Assembly (NCBI GenBank): GCA_964576585.1
Contig: CAZNWO010000021.1
Coordinates: 1-31,429, forward strand
Source of the DNA: GCA-2730975 sp964576585
GTDB lineage: Bacteria; Verrucomicrobiota; Verrucomicrobiia; Opitutales; Seribacteraceae
Reading direction: 5' to 3'
Length of the DNA: 31,429 bases
A program made the translations under genes and the position numbers. This document shows positions 1 through 8,271 of the stretch, in pieces; position 1 is the stretch's first letter; every line of letters starts with the position of its first letter. The notes beneath the pieces were generated by a model, which saw only the letters and a list, made by a program, of their open reading frames with translations, was not told the DNA's origin and searched no databases.

Positions 1-845
1 TTGTTGCCATAGCTTGGATCCGAACCCGAGAAGGCGGATGCGGATGGAACTTTTGCCGTACGCGTAAGCTCATCGATGAGGCTGGGAGAAAGACGATCCT
101 TTTCGTCGGCGAGGAGGTTGAAGGCAAGTAGGCTATGACTAACCGGAACGCTGCCCTGGTGACCATCCCGAATGCCTGCATTTATGTCTAGGTTGGTTAT
201 GCCTTTTGCCTTCGAAAGATAGGTCAGGGGTGATCGTAATTTGTATTCTTGATCAACTTTCTTGGAATTGCCCGGCGGTCCCCCACAGGATTTCTCCACT
301 TCGCGGAAGTACTTGAGACCTTTTTTCTTTGTTTCGGAGTGCCATGCCGCCAAGTCCGAGATCGGGACCCATGCCGATACGCCTGCCCAAAGGTTCGGGG
401 CGCGTCCCGCCATCAGCAGGCTCATGTAGCCACCTCCTGAGGTGCCAACGAGAAGTATTCTCTTTTTGTCTATCCTGGTTTTCTTTTTGGCGAAATCCAC
501 CGCATCCAATACGTCTTGCACGGCCAGTTCGGAACCTGTTGCTTGAGGATTTCGGTTGGGACCCCTGAAGTCGGGCTTGAGGTAGGACCAGCCTTCCTTC
601 TTGCACCATGCCTCGCATTCCCTGTGGAGACTTTGCTTGTAGTTGCCGCTCCAGGAATGCAGGATCACCAGAAGCGGGACGGGCTTTGCGCGTTCCTCAG
701 GCCTGTAAAAGATTGCCGGCTGTAAAGAACCGTCGAGGCTACTCTTGATTTTGACCTCCTCGACTTGGCCTAGCAAGAGGGCCGAGGGAAGCAGGAGGTT
801 AATCCATGAGGCAAAGAAATAGCGGAGATATTTTCTTTTCTGCAA
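1..845 (-). CDS. Alpha/beta hydrolase, prolyl-oligopeptidase-like, truncated by the left edge
   Basis: A minus-strand frame stays open from a TTG at 845 to the window edge, about 281 codons, and the C-terminus is missing. It reads as an exported serine hydrolase. A basic, hydrophobic leader begins with residues MQKRKYLRYFFASW and ends near a small-residue site before GQVEEV. Next come the strand LLVILHSW (oxyanion region) and the nucleophile elbow GTSGGGY. A late stretch, DGHQGSVPVSHS, probably supplies the catalytic Asp or His. This layout matches S9-type peptidases and esterases, but the substrate cannot be read. There is no ATG upstream in frame. The TTG lies 11 bases after the stop of the preceding gene, so it is probably the last visible member of the operon. 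A GAAGG lies only two bases before the TTG, so the exact start is uncertain. Confidence 0.75.
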   Translation of the reverse strand, partial: MQKRKYLRYFFASWINLLLPSALLLGQVEEVKIKSSLDGSLQPAIFYRPEERAKPVPLLVILHSWSGNYKQSLHRECEAWCKKEGWSYLKPDFRGPNRNPQATGSELAVQDVLDAVDFAKKKTRIDKKRILLVGTSGGGYMSLLMAGRAPNLWAGVSAWVPISDLAAWHSETKKKGLKYFREVEKSCGGPPGNSKKVDQEYKLRSPLTYLSKAKGITNLDINAGIRDGHQGSVPVSHSLLAFNLLADEKDRLSPSLIDELTRTAKVPSASAFSGSDPSYGN

Positions 846-856
846 AGCCTTCGTTT

Positions 857-3148
857 TTATCTGGTTTTCGACTCGGCCAAAATCTTTCGATAGGCCTTTC
901 TCGCGTGCTCGTAAGCGGCAATGGCATCCTGCATCTCATTCTTGGCAATTAGGCTTTTCTTTTGCGACCAGCATTGGTCGACGCTCTTGAGACACCATTC
1001 GGCGCTGCGGCTGGATGCTCGAATTGGCTTTTTGCCGACGGTTACGAAGATTGGATTCGTGTGAGAAGAAGGAAAGATACGAAGGGCGTACCAAGAGCTT
1101 TGAGTGGCTTCCACTTCAAAAGAGAGGTCATTCAGTGAACCGTCGGCCTCGATGTTTTGGTGAGCGACGGGATAACCGTTTCGGATTAGTTCCACCTTAA
1201 CTTGCCCGGAATCTTCACTGATGCGGGCTCGCTCGATGTGCCAGTAAGGTTGCTGATCGAGCGGCCTGTTCATGAGGCTGGGATCGCTTTTCTTGCCTAG
1301 GCGAGCAGCGACCTTTGCCGTTACCTTTATCTTTCCGCCTTTTGTCAGTTGCAGTTCGCTGTTGTTCCGCCCCATGTAAACGTCGTTCGCCTTGAAATCC
1401 ATGATGTGGCTTCTCCCGTCCGAGACATAGGCTGAGCCCTTTTCTATGCCCTCGCACCACTTGTCGTAGTTGAGCTTGCCGTCAAGCTTGACGTAGGAGC
1501 GCCCGAGACCCACCCGTTCGCCGTAGATGCAGGGGAAGTCCGTTTCGCCGCTGATTCTCGTGCGAAAACCACAGTTGAGGACATGGTACCAGATGTTCAG
1601 TTCCCATATGGAAGGAGTGTCGACCATGGAAATGAAGTCCACTGCCGGAACTCGGGTTTTGCCGGGGCCTTCCACCATGTGAGTTACGTCCACAATGTAC
1701 TCGCAGGCTCCAATCCCGTCGAATGGTGGAATTTCGTAGCTCGGAAGCTTCTCGCCCTTGACGCGAATCCCCCAGCCCGAATGAGCCGGTCCGCACACGG
1801 CGCCTTGTTTTTGGGCCCACTTCAGGGTGTTCAGGCACAAGGTCGGCCAATGGTGCTTGGAATCTCCGCCGGGATGAATTTGCTTCTTCAGCCTAAGTAG
1901 GCAGAGGTGGCCCGAGCGATGAGAACCGAAGCCCGAGACCTCCACGTCGTACCGAAGCAGATATGGGTACTGGGAAACCTTGTCCACAATACCGGTAAAG
2001 AATTGCTTCTGGTAGTCGAAGCATGGTCCCCAAGTCAGGTTTGCTCCGACCTTCAGGTCTTCCCCTAGGCAATGCCGAAGCATGTCCGGAGCATGCACGC
2101 CTTCGGTGGGGTTGGTATAGTGGGCGCAACCTGCGGCGTGTATGTGATGGTCTCCCGACCACCAACCCGTAAGGGATGGGTCTATCCATCTCTTCATCTT
2201 GAAGGAAGCGGTTTGAGGTTTGTCGCCTACGACAAGCTTACTCCTTTGCTTGATTGACTCCGGCCCGCGAGCTACCTCAAGGTCGTATTCTCCGGCAGGC
2301 AGTATGAGGCTCTCGCCGTGGAGCCGATACACTTGTGGGTGAAAGTGAAAGTCGGGCGCCAGACGTTTGGCTTGCGATGGATATACCCTGCCGAGCTTGT
2401 CCTTAACTACGAATTCCGCAACCGTCGGCTTCCCGTTTTCGTCCAAGACCTCAAGAGTCACCTGTGTGGAGGGAAGGCATACGAAATTCAAGGTCACCTC
2501 GTTGCGGAAGCCGAGGTCCTGAGTTCCCTGGCCTACGTCGAAGGAAAGAGTAGCCGCTCGTTTTCCTCGATCCCTTGAATACAGTTGTACGATCCTGTAT
2601 TCAAGTTCGAGCCCGGACAGGCTTTGAGTAAGCGGCCGACTGTCGAAGGTCTGGAGTCCAAGCCAACGGTCCCTTGGGAGGTTTGGAGCGCCACCCTTAG
2701 GCAGGTTGCGGTTTTTGCCCCAGCCACCAAAACTGGCGGGGAGAGCGCTTCGGCTCGAACTTCTGAGGGGAGCCGTTACACCCGCTTCGTTCACCACCTT
2801 CACAAGGAAATTTCTCCAGCCATGTTCGGCCAATTCAGGCTTTGCGAGACCTGGACCAACTTTTACGCGAGATTCGGGGTTGATGTTCACGACACTTAGA
2901 GTGAAAGGGTCCAGCGCTGCCTGAACGATCTTGGTCACTTGTGCGGCCGCCTTTGTTTTCGTTGCGGTTTCCAGTTGCTTGACGGTGCTCGAAGGCAAGG
3001 GTTCGCCAAGGTATTGCAAGGCTTCACGCAAATGTTTTACTTGCAGAATAAGTGGCTGCGCGGCGACTTTATCCACTTGTTGGATTTTTGCTTCAAGTGA
3101 GAAGATTGGTGCAAGAAGGATGAGCACGAAGGGGATATTCTTTTTCAT
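857..3148 (-). CDS. CehA/McbA-like PHP-domain metallohydrolase, secreted
   Basis: A 763-residue protein begins with a clear signal peptide (MKKNIPFVLILLAPIFSLEA). An in-frame ATG at 3181 would add 11 residues, but they do not look like a leader, so I prefer 3148. Residues 1-325 hold beta-rich sequence without a family I can name; VTLEVLDENGKP near 230 looks like a carboxypeptidase-regulatory-like strand pattern. The metal-binding PHP signature GDHHIHAAGC lies at about 332-341. Further His and Asp residues follow (GVHAPDML, GSHRSGHLCLL, GPAHSGWG, SGETDFPC), as in CehA/McbA proteins. That family includes metal-dependent carbamate and ester hydrolases, but most PVC members are uncharacterised. 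The gene lies downstream of an ABC permease and upstream of an alpha/beta hydrolase in a compact operon. The family is fairly sure; the substrate is unknown. Confidence 0.8.
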   Translation of the reverse strand: MKKNIPFVLILLAPIFSLEAKIQQVDKVAAQPLILQVKHLREALQYLGEPLPSSTVKQLETATKTKAAAQVTKIVQAALDPFTLSVVNINPESRVKVGPGLAKPELAEHGWRNFLVKVVNEAGVTAPLRSSSRSALPASFGGWGKNRNLPKGGAPNLPRDRWLGLQTFDSRPLTQSLSGLELEYRIVQLYSRDRGKRAATLSFDVGQGTQDLGFRNEVTLNFVCLPSTQVTLEVLDENGKPTVAEFVVKDKLGRVYPSQAKRLAPDFHFHPQVYRLHGESLILPAGEYDLEVARGPESIKQRSKLVVGDKPQTASFKMKRWIDPSLTGWWSGDHHIHAAGCAHYTNPTEGVHAPDMLRHCLGEDLKVGANLTWGPCFDYQKQFFTGIVDKVSQYPYLLRYDVEVSGFGSHRSGHLCLLRLKKQIHPGGDSKHHWPTLCLNTLKWAQKQGAVCGPAHSGWGIRVKGEKLPSYEIPPFDGIGACEYIVDVTHMVEGPGKTRVPAVDFISMVDTPSIWELNIWYHVLNCGFRTRISGETDFPCIYGERVGLGRSYVKLDGKLNYDKWCEGIEKGSAYVSDGRSHIMDFKANDVYMGRNNSELQLTKGGKIKVTAKVAARLGKKSDPSLMNRPLDQQPYWHIERARISEDSGQVKVELIRNGYPVAHQNIEADGSLNDLSFEVEATQSSWYALRIFPSSHTNPIFVTVGKKPIRASSRSAEWCLKSVDQCWSQKKSLIAKNEMQDAIAAYEHARKAYRKILAESKTR

Positions 3149-3190
3149 GGCTTCGGGGGTGAAGTTACTTGTGGTAAACATTTGGGCTGC

Positions 3191-4879
3191 TCATAGCCTT
3201 TCAAACTCTCGATTCGCTGCAATGCTTTTTTCCCTTTCTTCCCATTTTCTTCTCTGGAGGAAATGGAAGACGGAAAGGATTAAAGCGATTAGAATGGAGA
3301 AAATTACGCCGAAGATGGCGGCTTGTCTAAAGGCGTTTTCGTGTTCGCCTAGGTCCATGTCTTGTGGTCGACCTGCAATTTCGAAGAACGCAAAGGGCGG
3401 AGAAAGCGAGCCAAGGTGAAACAGTGTATTTAAACCGTCCTCTTCCCATCCCACGGCTATTACCATGCATGCCAAAGGCGGTGTGACCCAAAGCAGCCCG
3501 AGGAATCCCCAGAAACCTATGTTGAACCAGAGCTCTCTGGCGGCCCTAAGGTAGACCAAGCAGGCGGCAAACAAAAGGCAGGGTAGGACGAGGGTCTCCT
3601 GAGCAGGGAACTTATCGAAATACAGGCCCGACTCAGCTGCCCGCATCAAGAGGAGAAAGTGGGTCAGGGGCATCATGACGCCAAGGCCAAGAACGATTAT
3701 ACCCCCTGGTTTTTCGTCTGCCATAAGGGGCACGTTTGTGAGGTTCAGCTTGGCTGCCCTGCGTCTCCCTTTTACGTATTGGTGTCGAGTGGGACAGGTG
3801 ACGTGAATGATTAATACGGCCGCCGCCAGGGAGAGGCTGAAGAGGATGGTCTGGACGAAAACAAGAGTCAACCCTCCCTCTCGGTCATTGTGGGAGAAAA
3901 ACGAGCCAAGTAATCCTGATGCCTTACCCTCTCCGTACAGCTGCCAAAGGCAACCAACTAGGAGAAATTGCAAAACGGCAAAAAACAAGATTCCGAAGGG
4001 CTTTGAGAAGGCAGGCAGGTTTTCGTTCCGCCATTTTCTATGAGCTGTTGCGAAGAGAGCCGAAAGCAGCAACCCCTGCATTAGGATGGTAAAAAGAGAA
4101 GGCGAAACGGCAAAGTCGAAGAAAGGCACTTCGCGCCAAAAATCCGTTGTTTCTCGCCAGAAATCAAAGCTGGGTTCGGTTTGGTTTACTGGTTTCAGTT
4201 CCGTGTTCATGATCCCGAAGTAGGTCGGCAGCAAGGTAAGGAATGAAAGAAAGGAGAACCCTGCCTGCCCTAGTCCCGGGAGAAATACGTAAAGGCCAAG
4301 AACCACCATCCGAGAAATCCATGCCGCAGCACGAGGTCTGCTCACGACCAAGCCGGTAACGTGTGCGGTAAGATGATAAAGCAGTACGCAGGAGAAGAAG
4401 ACGGTGTAGAGATGAAGTGTCTTTGCCGGAGAGATTTCTCCAACGATCACGGCGTGCAGCAAGAAGGGCAGGGTAATGCCGAACATGAAGTATTCCCTGG
4501 CGGGAAGGCCGAAGAGGTACCCTGCAATTTTCATGAAGGGCTTCATGGGTGTCATCCTCTGGTAGTCCAGCAGGCCGATTTCCCGTTCTTCCGCAGTTCC
4601 CGAGGCAACCCTGCCTGTTCCTAGAAAAAGAAGGATGAATCCTTGTAGTCCCAGCAGCACCGGAAAGGCGCGCCTTGCTCCGTTTGTGGGCGAGGGCTCT
4701 CCCGGAACCCATTCCTCGGTCTCTTGGTCGAACACCCATTCCGGTTCCTTGCCTTTCAAGAATACCGTAAGGTAGGCGAAGCAGGTTATTATCAGTGCAA
4801 AAAGTCCCCATGCGATCATTTGTTTCACCCGCAGGCGTTCGCGGACACCTTTGACAATCAATGGGTTGTTTGGAATCAT
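3191..4879 (-). CDS. ABC-2-type transporter permease, about 12 TM segments
   Basis: A 562-residue polytopic membrane protein. A short basic N-terminus (PNNPLIVKGVRERLRVKQ) precedes the first TM segment (about 21-40). A loop of roughly 30 charged residues follows, then about eleven more hydrophobic segments, and the protein ends in a basic tail (FLQRRKWEEREKS). Its ATG overlaps the stop of the upstream ATPase gene as ATGA, which ties the two together as one transporter. The number of segments is double the usual six of an ABC-2 permease, so the polypeptide may act as a fused pair of half-permeases. Direction is probably export, since no periplasmic binding protein is nearby. The cargo is unknown. 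The neighbours are secreted hydrolases, not a lantibiotic or polysaccharide export set. Confidence 0.8.
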   Translation of the reverse strand: MIPNNPLIVKGVRERLRVKQMIAWGLFALIITCFAYLTVFLKGKEPEWVFDQETEEWVPGEPSPTNGARRAFPVLLGLQGFILLFLGTGRVASGTAEEREIGLLDYQRMTPMKPFMKIAGYLFGLPAREYFMFGITLPFLLHAVIVGEISPAKTLHLYTVFFSCVLLYHLTAHVTGLVVSRPRAAAWISRMVVLGLYVFLPGLGQAGFSFLSFLTLLPTYFGIMNTELKPVNQTEPSFDFWRETTDFWREVPFFDFAVSPSLFTILMQGLLLSALFATAHRKWRNENLPAFSKPFGILFFAVLQFLLVGCLWQLYGEGKASGLLGSFFSHNDREGGLTLVFVQTILFSLSLAAAVLIIHVTCPTRHQYVKGRRRAAKLNLTNVPLMADEKPGGIIVLGLGVMMPLTHFLLLMRAAESGLYFDKFPAQETLVLPCLLFAACLVYLRAARELWFNIGFWGFLGLLWVTPPLACMVIAVGWEEDGLNTLFHLGSLSPPFAFFEIAGRPQDMDLGEHENAFRQAAIFGVIFSILIALILSVFHFLQRRKWEEREKSIAANREFERL

Positions 4880-5859
4880 GGATAAGGTGGAGGCAGTGCG
4901 TTTGCGGATTCAGGCGAAGGGGTGGGAGGGTTTTCTCCTGCCTCGACTGCTAGGAAAAGATCCTCTACGTCCGCCTTTTCCTCAAGGAAAGATTTTACCG
5001 AAGCCCCTTGCGTGATGAGGTCTCTCAGTAGTTCGACTTTCTCCTCATCGCTTCCGGAAAAGGCAAGCTTGATGGAAATGCTCTTTTCATCGATCGGTTC
5101 ACTCAGCGAAGCGTTTGTCCGGTCATTGAAAAAGTCTTCAATCCCGGCATGTGGTTTTAGCAATTCTATCCTTAGGTATCTAGAGGATTTCGAGCTCTTG
5201 ACGACTTCCTCCAGTTTGCCATCAACGACCATTTTGCCTTCCCTCATGATTCCTATCGAGTCGCACAAGTCCTGAAGCTCGGTCAGGACGTGAGAGGAGA
5301 TAAGGATGGTTTTCCCTTCCTTGGCAAGGCGTCGAAGAAGATTCCTGAGGTCTATGCGAGCCTTTGGATCGAGGTTTGCCGCAGGTTCATCGAGAAGGAG
5401 TGCCGGAGGATCATGAACCAGAGTCTTTGCAAGCAGGGCTCTCTGTTTCATTCCCCGCGACAAGGTCTTGCATAACGCGTTGCCGTGTGTCGTCAGATCG
5501 GTTGCCTGCAGGCAACGTTCCACCTCCGATCTTCTTCTTTCAGGAGCCACTGCGTAGGCTGCAGCGAAAAGTTCTACGAACTCGCTAACGCGGAGGTCAT
5601 CGTATACCGGAGGAAAATCAGGCATGTATCCCAAAAGGCCTCTCGCTTTTTCCGGTTCGTGCAAAACGGAAACACCGCCAACGTTTATTTCACCATAAGT
5701 TGGCTCAAGCAATGTGGCGATTGCTCGGATGGTTGTGGTTTTTCCTGCTCCGTTCGGACCGATCAGACCGTAAACCTCACCTTGCTTTGCGGAGAATGAG
5801 AGACCATCGACGGCGACGTTGTCGCCGTAATCAACCTTCAAGTCCTCTACCTCAATCAC
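4876..5859 (-). CDS. ABC transporter ATP-binding protein
   Basis: A 327-residue nucleotide-binding subunit. Walker A GPNGAGKTT is at residues 34-42, a Q-loop-like YMPD at 78-81 (Asp replaces the usual Gln or Glu), a degenerate signature LSRGMKQR at 133-140, Walker B LLLDEP at 154-159, a D-loop at 162-165 and the switch His in ISSH at 187-190. A C-terminal extension of about 90 residues follows, as in many ABC-2 exporters of the CcmA type. The last 20 residues are Pro-rich. The start is a GTG placed one base after the preceding amidohydrolase stop (TAG AG GTG). The 3' end overlaps the permease start by 4 bp, so the genes are translationally coupled. Confidence 0.93.
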   Translation of the reverse strand: MIEVEDLKVDYGDNVAVDGLSFSAKQGEVYGLIGPNGAGKTTTIRAIATLLEPTYGEINVGGVSVLHEPEKARGLLGYMPDFPPVYDDLRVSEFVELFAAAYAVAPERRRSEVERCLQATDLTTHGNALCKTLSRGMKQRALLAKTLVHDPPALLLDEPAANLDPKARIDLRNLLRRLAKEGKTILISSHVLTELQDLCDSIGIMREGKMVVDGKLEEVVKSSKSSRYLRIELLKPHAGIEDFFNDRTNASLSEPIDEKSISIKLAFSGSDEEKVELLRDLITQGASVKSFLEEKADVEDLFLAVEAGENPPTPSPESANALPPPYP

Positions 5860-5861
5860 CT

Positions 5862-6824
5862 CTACAGCTTGAACAGTTTCTTTGCATTATGGTGGAGAAT
5901 CTGACGTTCGACCTCCTTGTTCTTTGCTAGTCGCCTTATGGTATTCAGGATTACGAATCCCTTGCAACCCGCGCCCCTGCCCGCCGAATCCGGGCAATCG
6001 CTTCCGTAGAGGAGTTGGCTTGAGTGGCGAGCAAGGAAATCCTTGGCATGCTCTTCGTCGCGAAGCATCGAGTTTAGCCCCGATCCCGCAGAGAAATCAC
6101 CATACATGTTCGGATAGTTTGAAAGCAGCTTGTCGGTTATGCCGCCCGACGTCACCTTGGTCTTTGGGTACATGACCTCCTGCTTGTGGTCCTTGTCTAT
6201 GTTGCCCCACCATGTCTGGGCATGCCCTATGAAGTTTACCTCAGGAAACTTTTCCAAGGTTCGGTGAAACCTTTCAATGCCGAGGTTGTAGGCGTTGTGT
6301 TGAAAATGCATGAGGACGGGAACTCCATGTTCGCGAGCCACCTCTGCAACTTTCCAGACGTGAGGAGAGTCGCATTCGACCTTGAACTTTTGTTCCCCTA
6401 TGACCACGGCCCCCGCCTTCAAGTATTTTTCGAGTTCCTTTTGCGCATTGGGAAGATCCGGAACCTCGTTCACGCCGAATCGAAATTCCTTTGGGTGTCT
6501 TTTTGCCAAGGCCATAACGGTTTCATTGCCTCCTGTTTTGGCTGCAAGCCCATTGGATTTTCCCTCGTGGGTGGAGGCTCTTTTGACGGGACTGCCGGCA
6601 GGGAGCAGCAAGGTGGTCGTTATGCCCATGATTCTCTGATGCGTAACGAGCCTCTTGTCGGATCGGAAGAGGTAATTGGTGTGTTGGTGCACGTCGATGA
6701 TCGGCTCCACCTTTTCTTTCGAATGCTTCCCTTCCTTTTGGCCGACGACTGGGATTGCTCCTGCAGCGAGAGCTGCTCCACACTGCATGAATTTTCTGCG
6801 AGACGTAGGGTCTGATGCTTTCAT
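5862..6824 (-). CDS. Tat-exported amidohydrolase-2 family protein
   Basis: A 320-residue TIM-barrel hydrolase. It starts with a twin-arginine-type leader: SRRKFMQ at 8-14, then an alanine-rich stretch. Metal-site motifs come in the order expected for the amidohydrolase_2 family: DVHQHTNY near residue 44 (HxH), VLMHFQHNAYN (His on a central strand), NFIGHAQTWWGN (second His) and LLYGSDCPDS (the terminal Asp). Members act on aromatic acids, lactones or amides; in PVC genomes most are annotated only as metal-dependent hydrolases of the TIM-barrel fold. It is the first gene of the minus-strand operon and is divergent from the ceramidase-like gene, with 82 bases between the two starts. Confidence 0.85.
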   Translation of the reverse strand: MKASDPTSRRKFMQCGAALAAGAIPVVGQKEGKHSKEKVEPIIDVHQHTNYLFRSDKRLVTHQRIMGITTTLLLPAGSPVKRASTHEGKSNGLAAKTGGNETVMALAKRHPKEFRFGVNEVPDLPNAQKELEKYLKAGAVVIGEQKFKVECDSPHVWKVAEVAREHGVPVLMHFQHNAYNLGIERFHRTLEKFPEVNFIGHAQTWWGNIDKDHKQEVMYPKTKVTSGGITDKLLSNYPNMYGDFSAGSGLNSMLRDEEHAKDFLARHSSQLLYGSDCPDSAGRGAGCKGFVILNTIRRLAKNKEVERQILHHNAKKLFKL

Positions 6825-6906
6825 GTTTTCAGTCCAGCGCGGAGTTTTGTCTTAGGCAACCTGCAAAGATGCTTGTCCTTGATGCCTACGCTTCCATCAT
6901 GCCCAT

Positions 6907-8271
6907 ATGTTGATGTCTCGAGCTTTCATACTTCCTGCATTGCTATTCGCCATTGTCCCCGTTCATTCGGCGGATTTCCGGATTGCCACCTTTTCCTCGG
7001 ACGTCACCGTACCCATCGGCCATGGCATGATGGGAGGGCTCTGGAAGTCGAAAAGCGTTGCCGATCCCCTCTTCGCAAAGGGAGTCGTGTTGATCGGTGG
7101 AGAAAAGCCAGTCGTCTTCGTCAGCATCGATTGGTGCGAGCTTCGCAACGCCTCCTTTGATCGTTGGCGCGAGGAGCTTGCCAAATCTGCAGGAACGACC
7201 CGCGAACGTGTTTTCATAAGCGCCATTCACCAGCACGAGGCGCCAGTGACGGACTTGGAGGCTCAGCGAATCCTTAGTCGGCGCAATTTGTCGGGCAGCA
7301 TTTGCGACCTCGATTTTCATGAGAAAGCCGTTTTGCGCGCAGCTGAATCCCTGCGGGCTGCGATGAAGAAGAAACGTCGCATCACTCATTTGGGTCTTGG
7401 GCAAGCCAAGGTTGAAAAGATCGCGTCCAACAGGCGCTACCTGTTGCCTGACGGAAAGGTATCTTTCGGTCGAGGTAGTTCCGGCGGGCGAAACGTCTTG
7501 GCGGCAAAGGCGCCCGAAGGTGTCATTGACCCTTGGCTTAAGACGATTTCCTTCTGGGACGGCGATCAGCCCGTTGCTGCCCTCAGCGGTTATGCCTGCC
7601 ACCCGATGAGCTATTACCGCACGGGCGAGGTTAGCGCCGATTTTCCGGGAATTGCCCGTAGCCGCAGGCAACAGGAAACGCCCGACTGTCTGCAAGTCTA
7701 CTTCAGCGGCGCCTCGGGTAACGTTACTGCGGGCAAGTACAACAAGGGCGACCGTAAGAACCGCATGGTGCTCGCAAATCGTCTTTACGATGCGATGGAC
7801 AGGGCTTGGAAGAATACGAAGAAACAATCCCTGAAACAGCTTCAGTTTCGAAATGCCGAGCTTTTCCTGCAACCACGAGGTCATCCCGGGTTTACCGAGG
7901 GAGATTTTGAGAAGAAATTGGTCAAGGGCGTGAACCATTGGCAGCAATGCTTGGCGGCAATGGGCTTGAGTTGGCTCAGGCGTTGCAAGCAGGGACAGCC
8001 CATCGACCTGCCATTGATTGATTTTGGTCCTGCCCAGCTTTTGCTTCTGCCCGGTGAGAGCTATGTGGAGTTTCAGTTGGCCGCCCAGAAAATGCGTCCC
8101 AAATCCTTTGTTCTCGTCGCAGGTTATGGCGAGGGCGGGACCGGTTACGTCCCAACCGAGAAGCATTGGGAGGAAAAGGACGGAAACCTCGGTGATTGGT
8201 GCTGGGTTCATCCTGGAGCGGAAAAACCTTTGCTGGACGCCATCAAGAAAGTACTAATCAAAACACCATGA
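6907..8271 (+). CDS. Neutral/alkaline ceramidase N-terminal-domain-like secreted protein
   Basis: A 454-residue protein with an N-terminal signal peptide (MLMSRAFILPALLFAIVPVHSA). It resembles the N-terminal domain of neutral non-lysosomal ceramidases: a strand carrying DVTVPIG, then ISAIHQHEAPVTD near residues 102-114, where the family has an HxH zinc motif, a later YACHPMSYY and a FSGASGNV stretch. PVC genomes carry many such proteins that lack the C-terminal ceramidase domain. True ceramidase activity is doubtful, and many may act on sugars or other amides. A second ATG two codons in (6913) is an alternative start; neither has a Shine-Dalgarno sequence. Its stop overlaps the ATG of the next gene (ATGA), so the two are coupled. 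Confidence 0.78.
   Translation: MLMSRAFILPALLFAIVPVHSADFRIATFSSDVTVPIGHGMMGGLWKSKSVADPLFAKGVVLIGGEKPVVFVSIDWCELRNASFDRWREELAKSAGTTRERVFISAIHQHEAPVTDLEAQRILSRRNLSGSICDLDFHEKAVLRAAESLRAAMKKKRRITHLGLGQAKVEKIASNRRYLLPDGKVSFGRGSSGGRNVLAAKAPEGVIDPWLKTISFWDGDQPVAALSGYACHPMSYYRTGEVSADFPGIARSRRQQETPDCLQVYFSGASGNVTAGKYNKGDRKNRMVLANRLYDAMDRAWKNTKKQSLKQLQFRNAELFLQPRGHPGFTEGDFEKKLVKGVNHWQQCLAAMGLSWLRRCKQGQPIDLPLIDFGPAQLLLLPGESYVEFQLAAQKMRPKSFVLVAGYGEGGTGYVPTEKHWEEKDGNLGDWCWVHPGAEKPLLDAIKKVLIKTP

Noticed and set aside
253..618. Minus-strand frame of 121 codons near the left edge
   Set aside because: It is out of frame with the alpha/beta hydrolase that covers the same bases and shows GTSGGG; its own product is Arg-rich and featureless.
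6943..8211. Long minus-strand open frame (422 codons) antisense to the ceramidase-like gene
   Set aside because: The plus-strand frame has clear family motifs and a signal peptide. The antisense product has no domain and reflects codon bias in the opposite strand.
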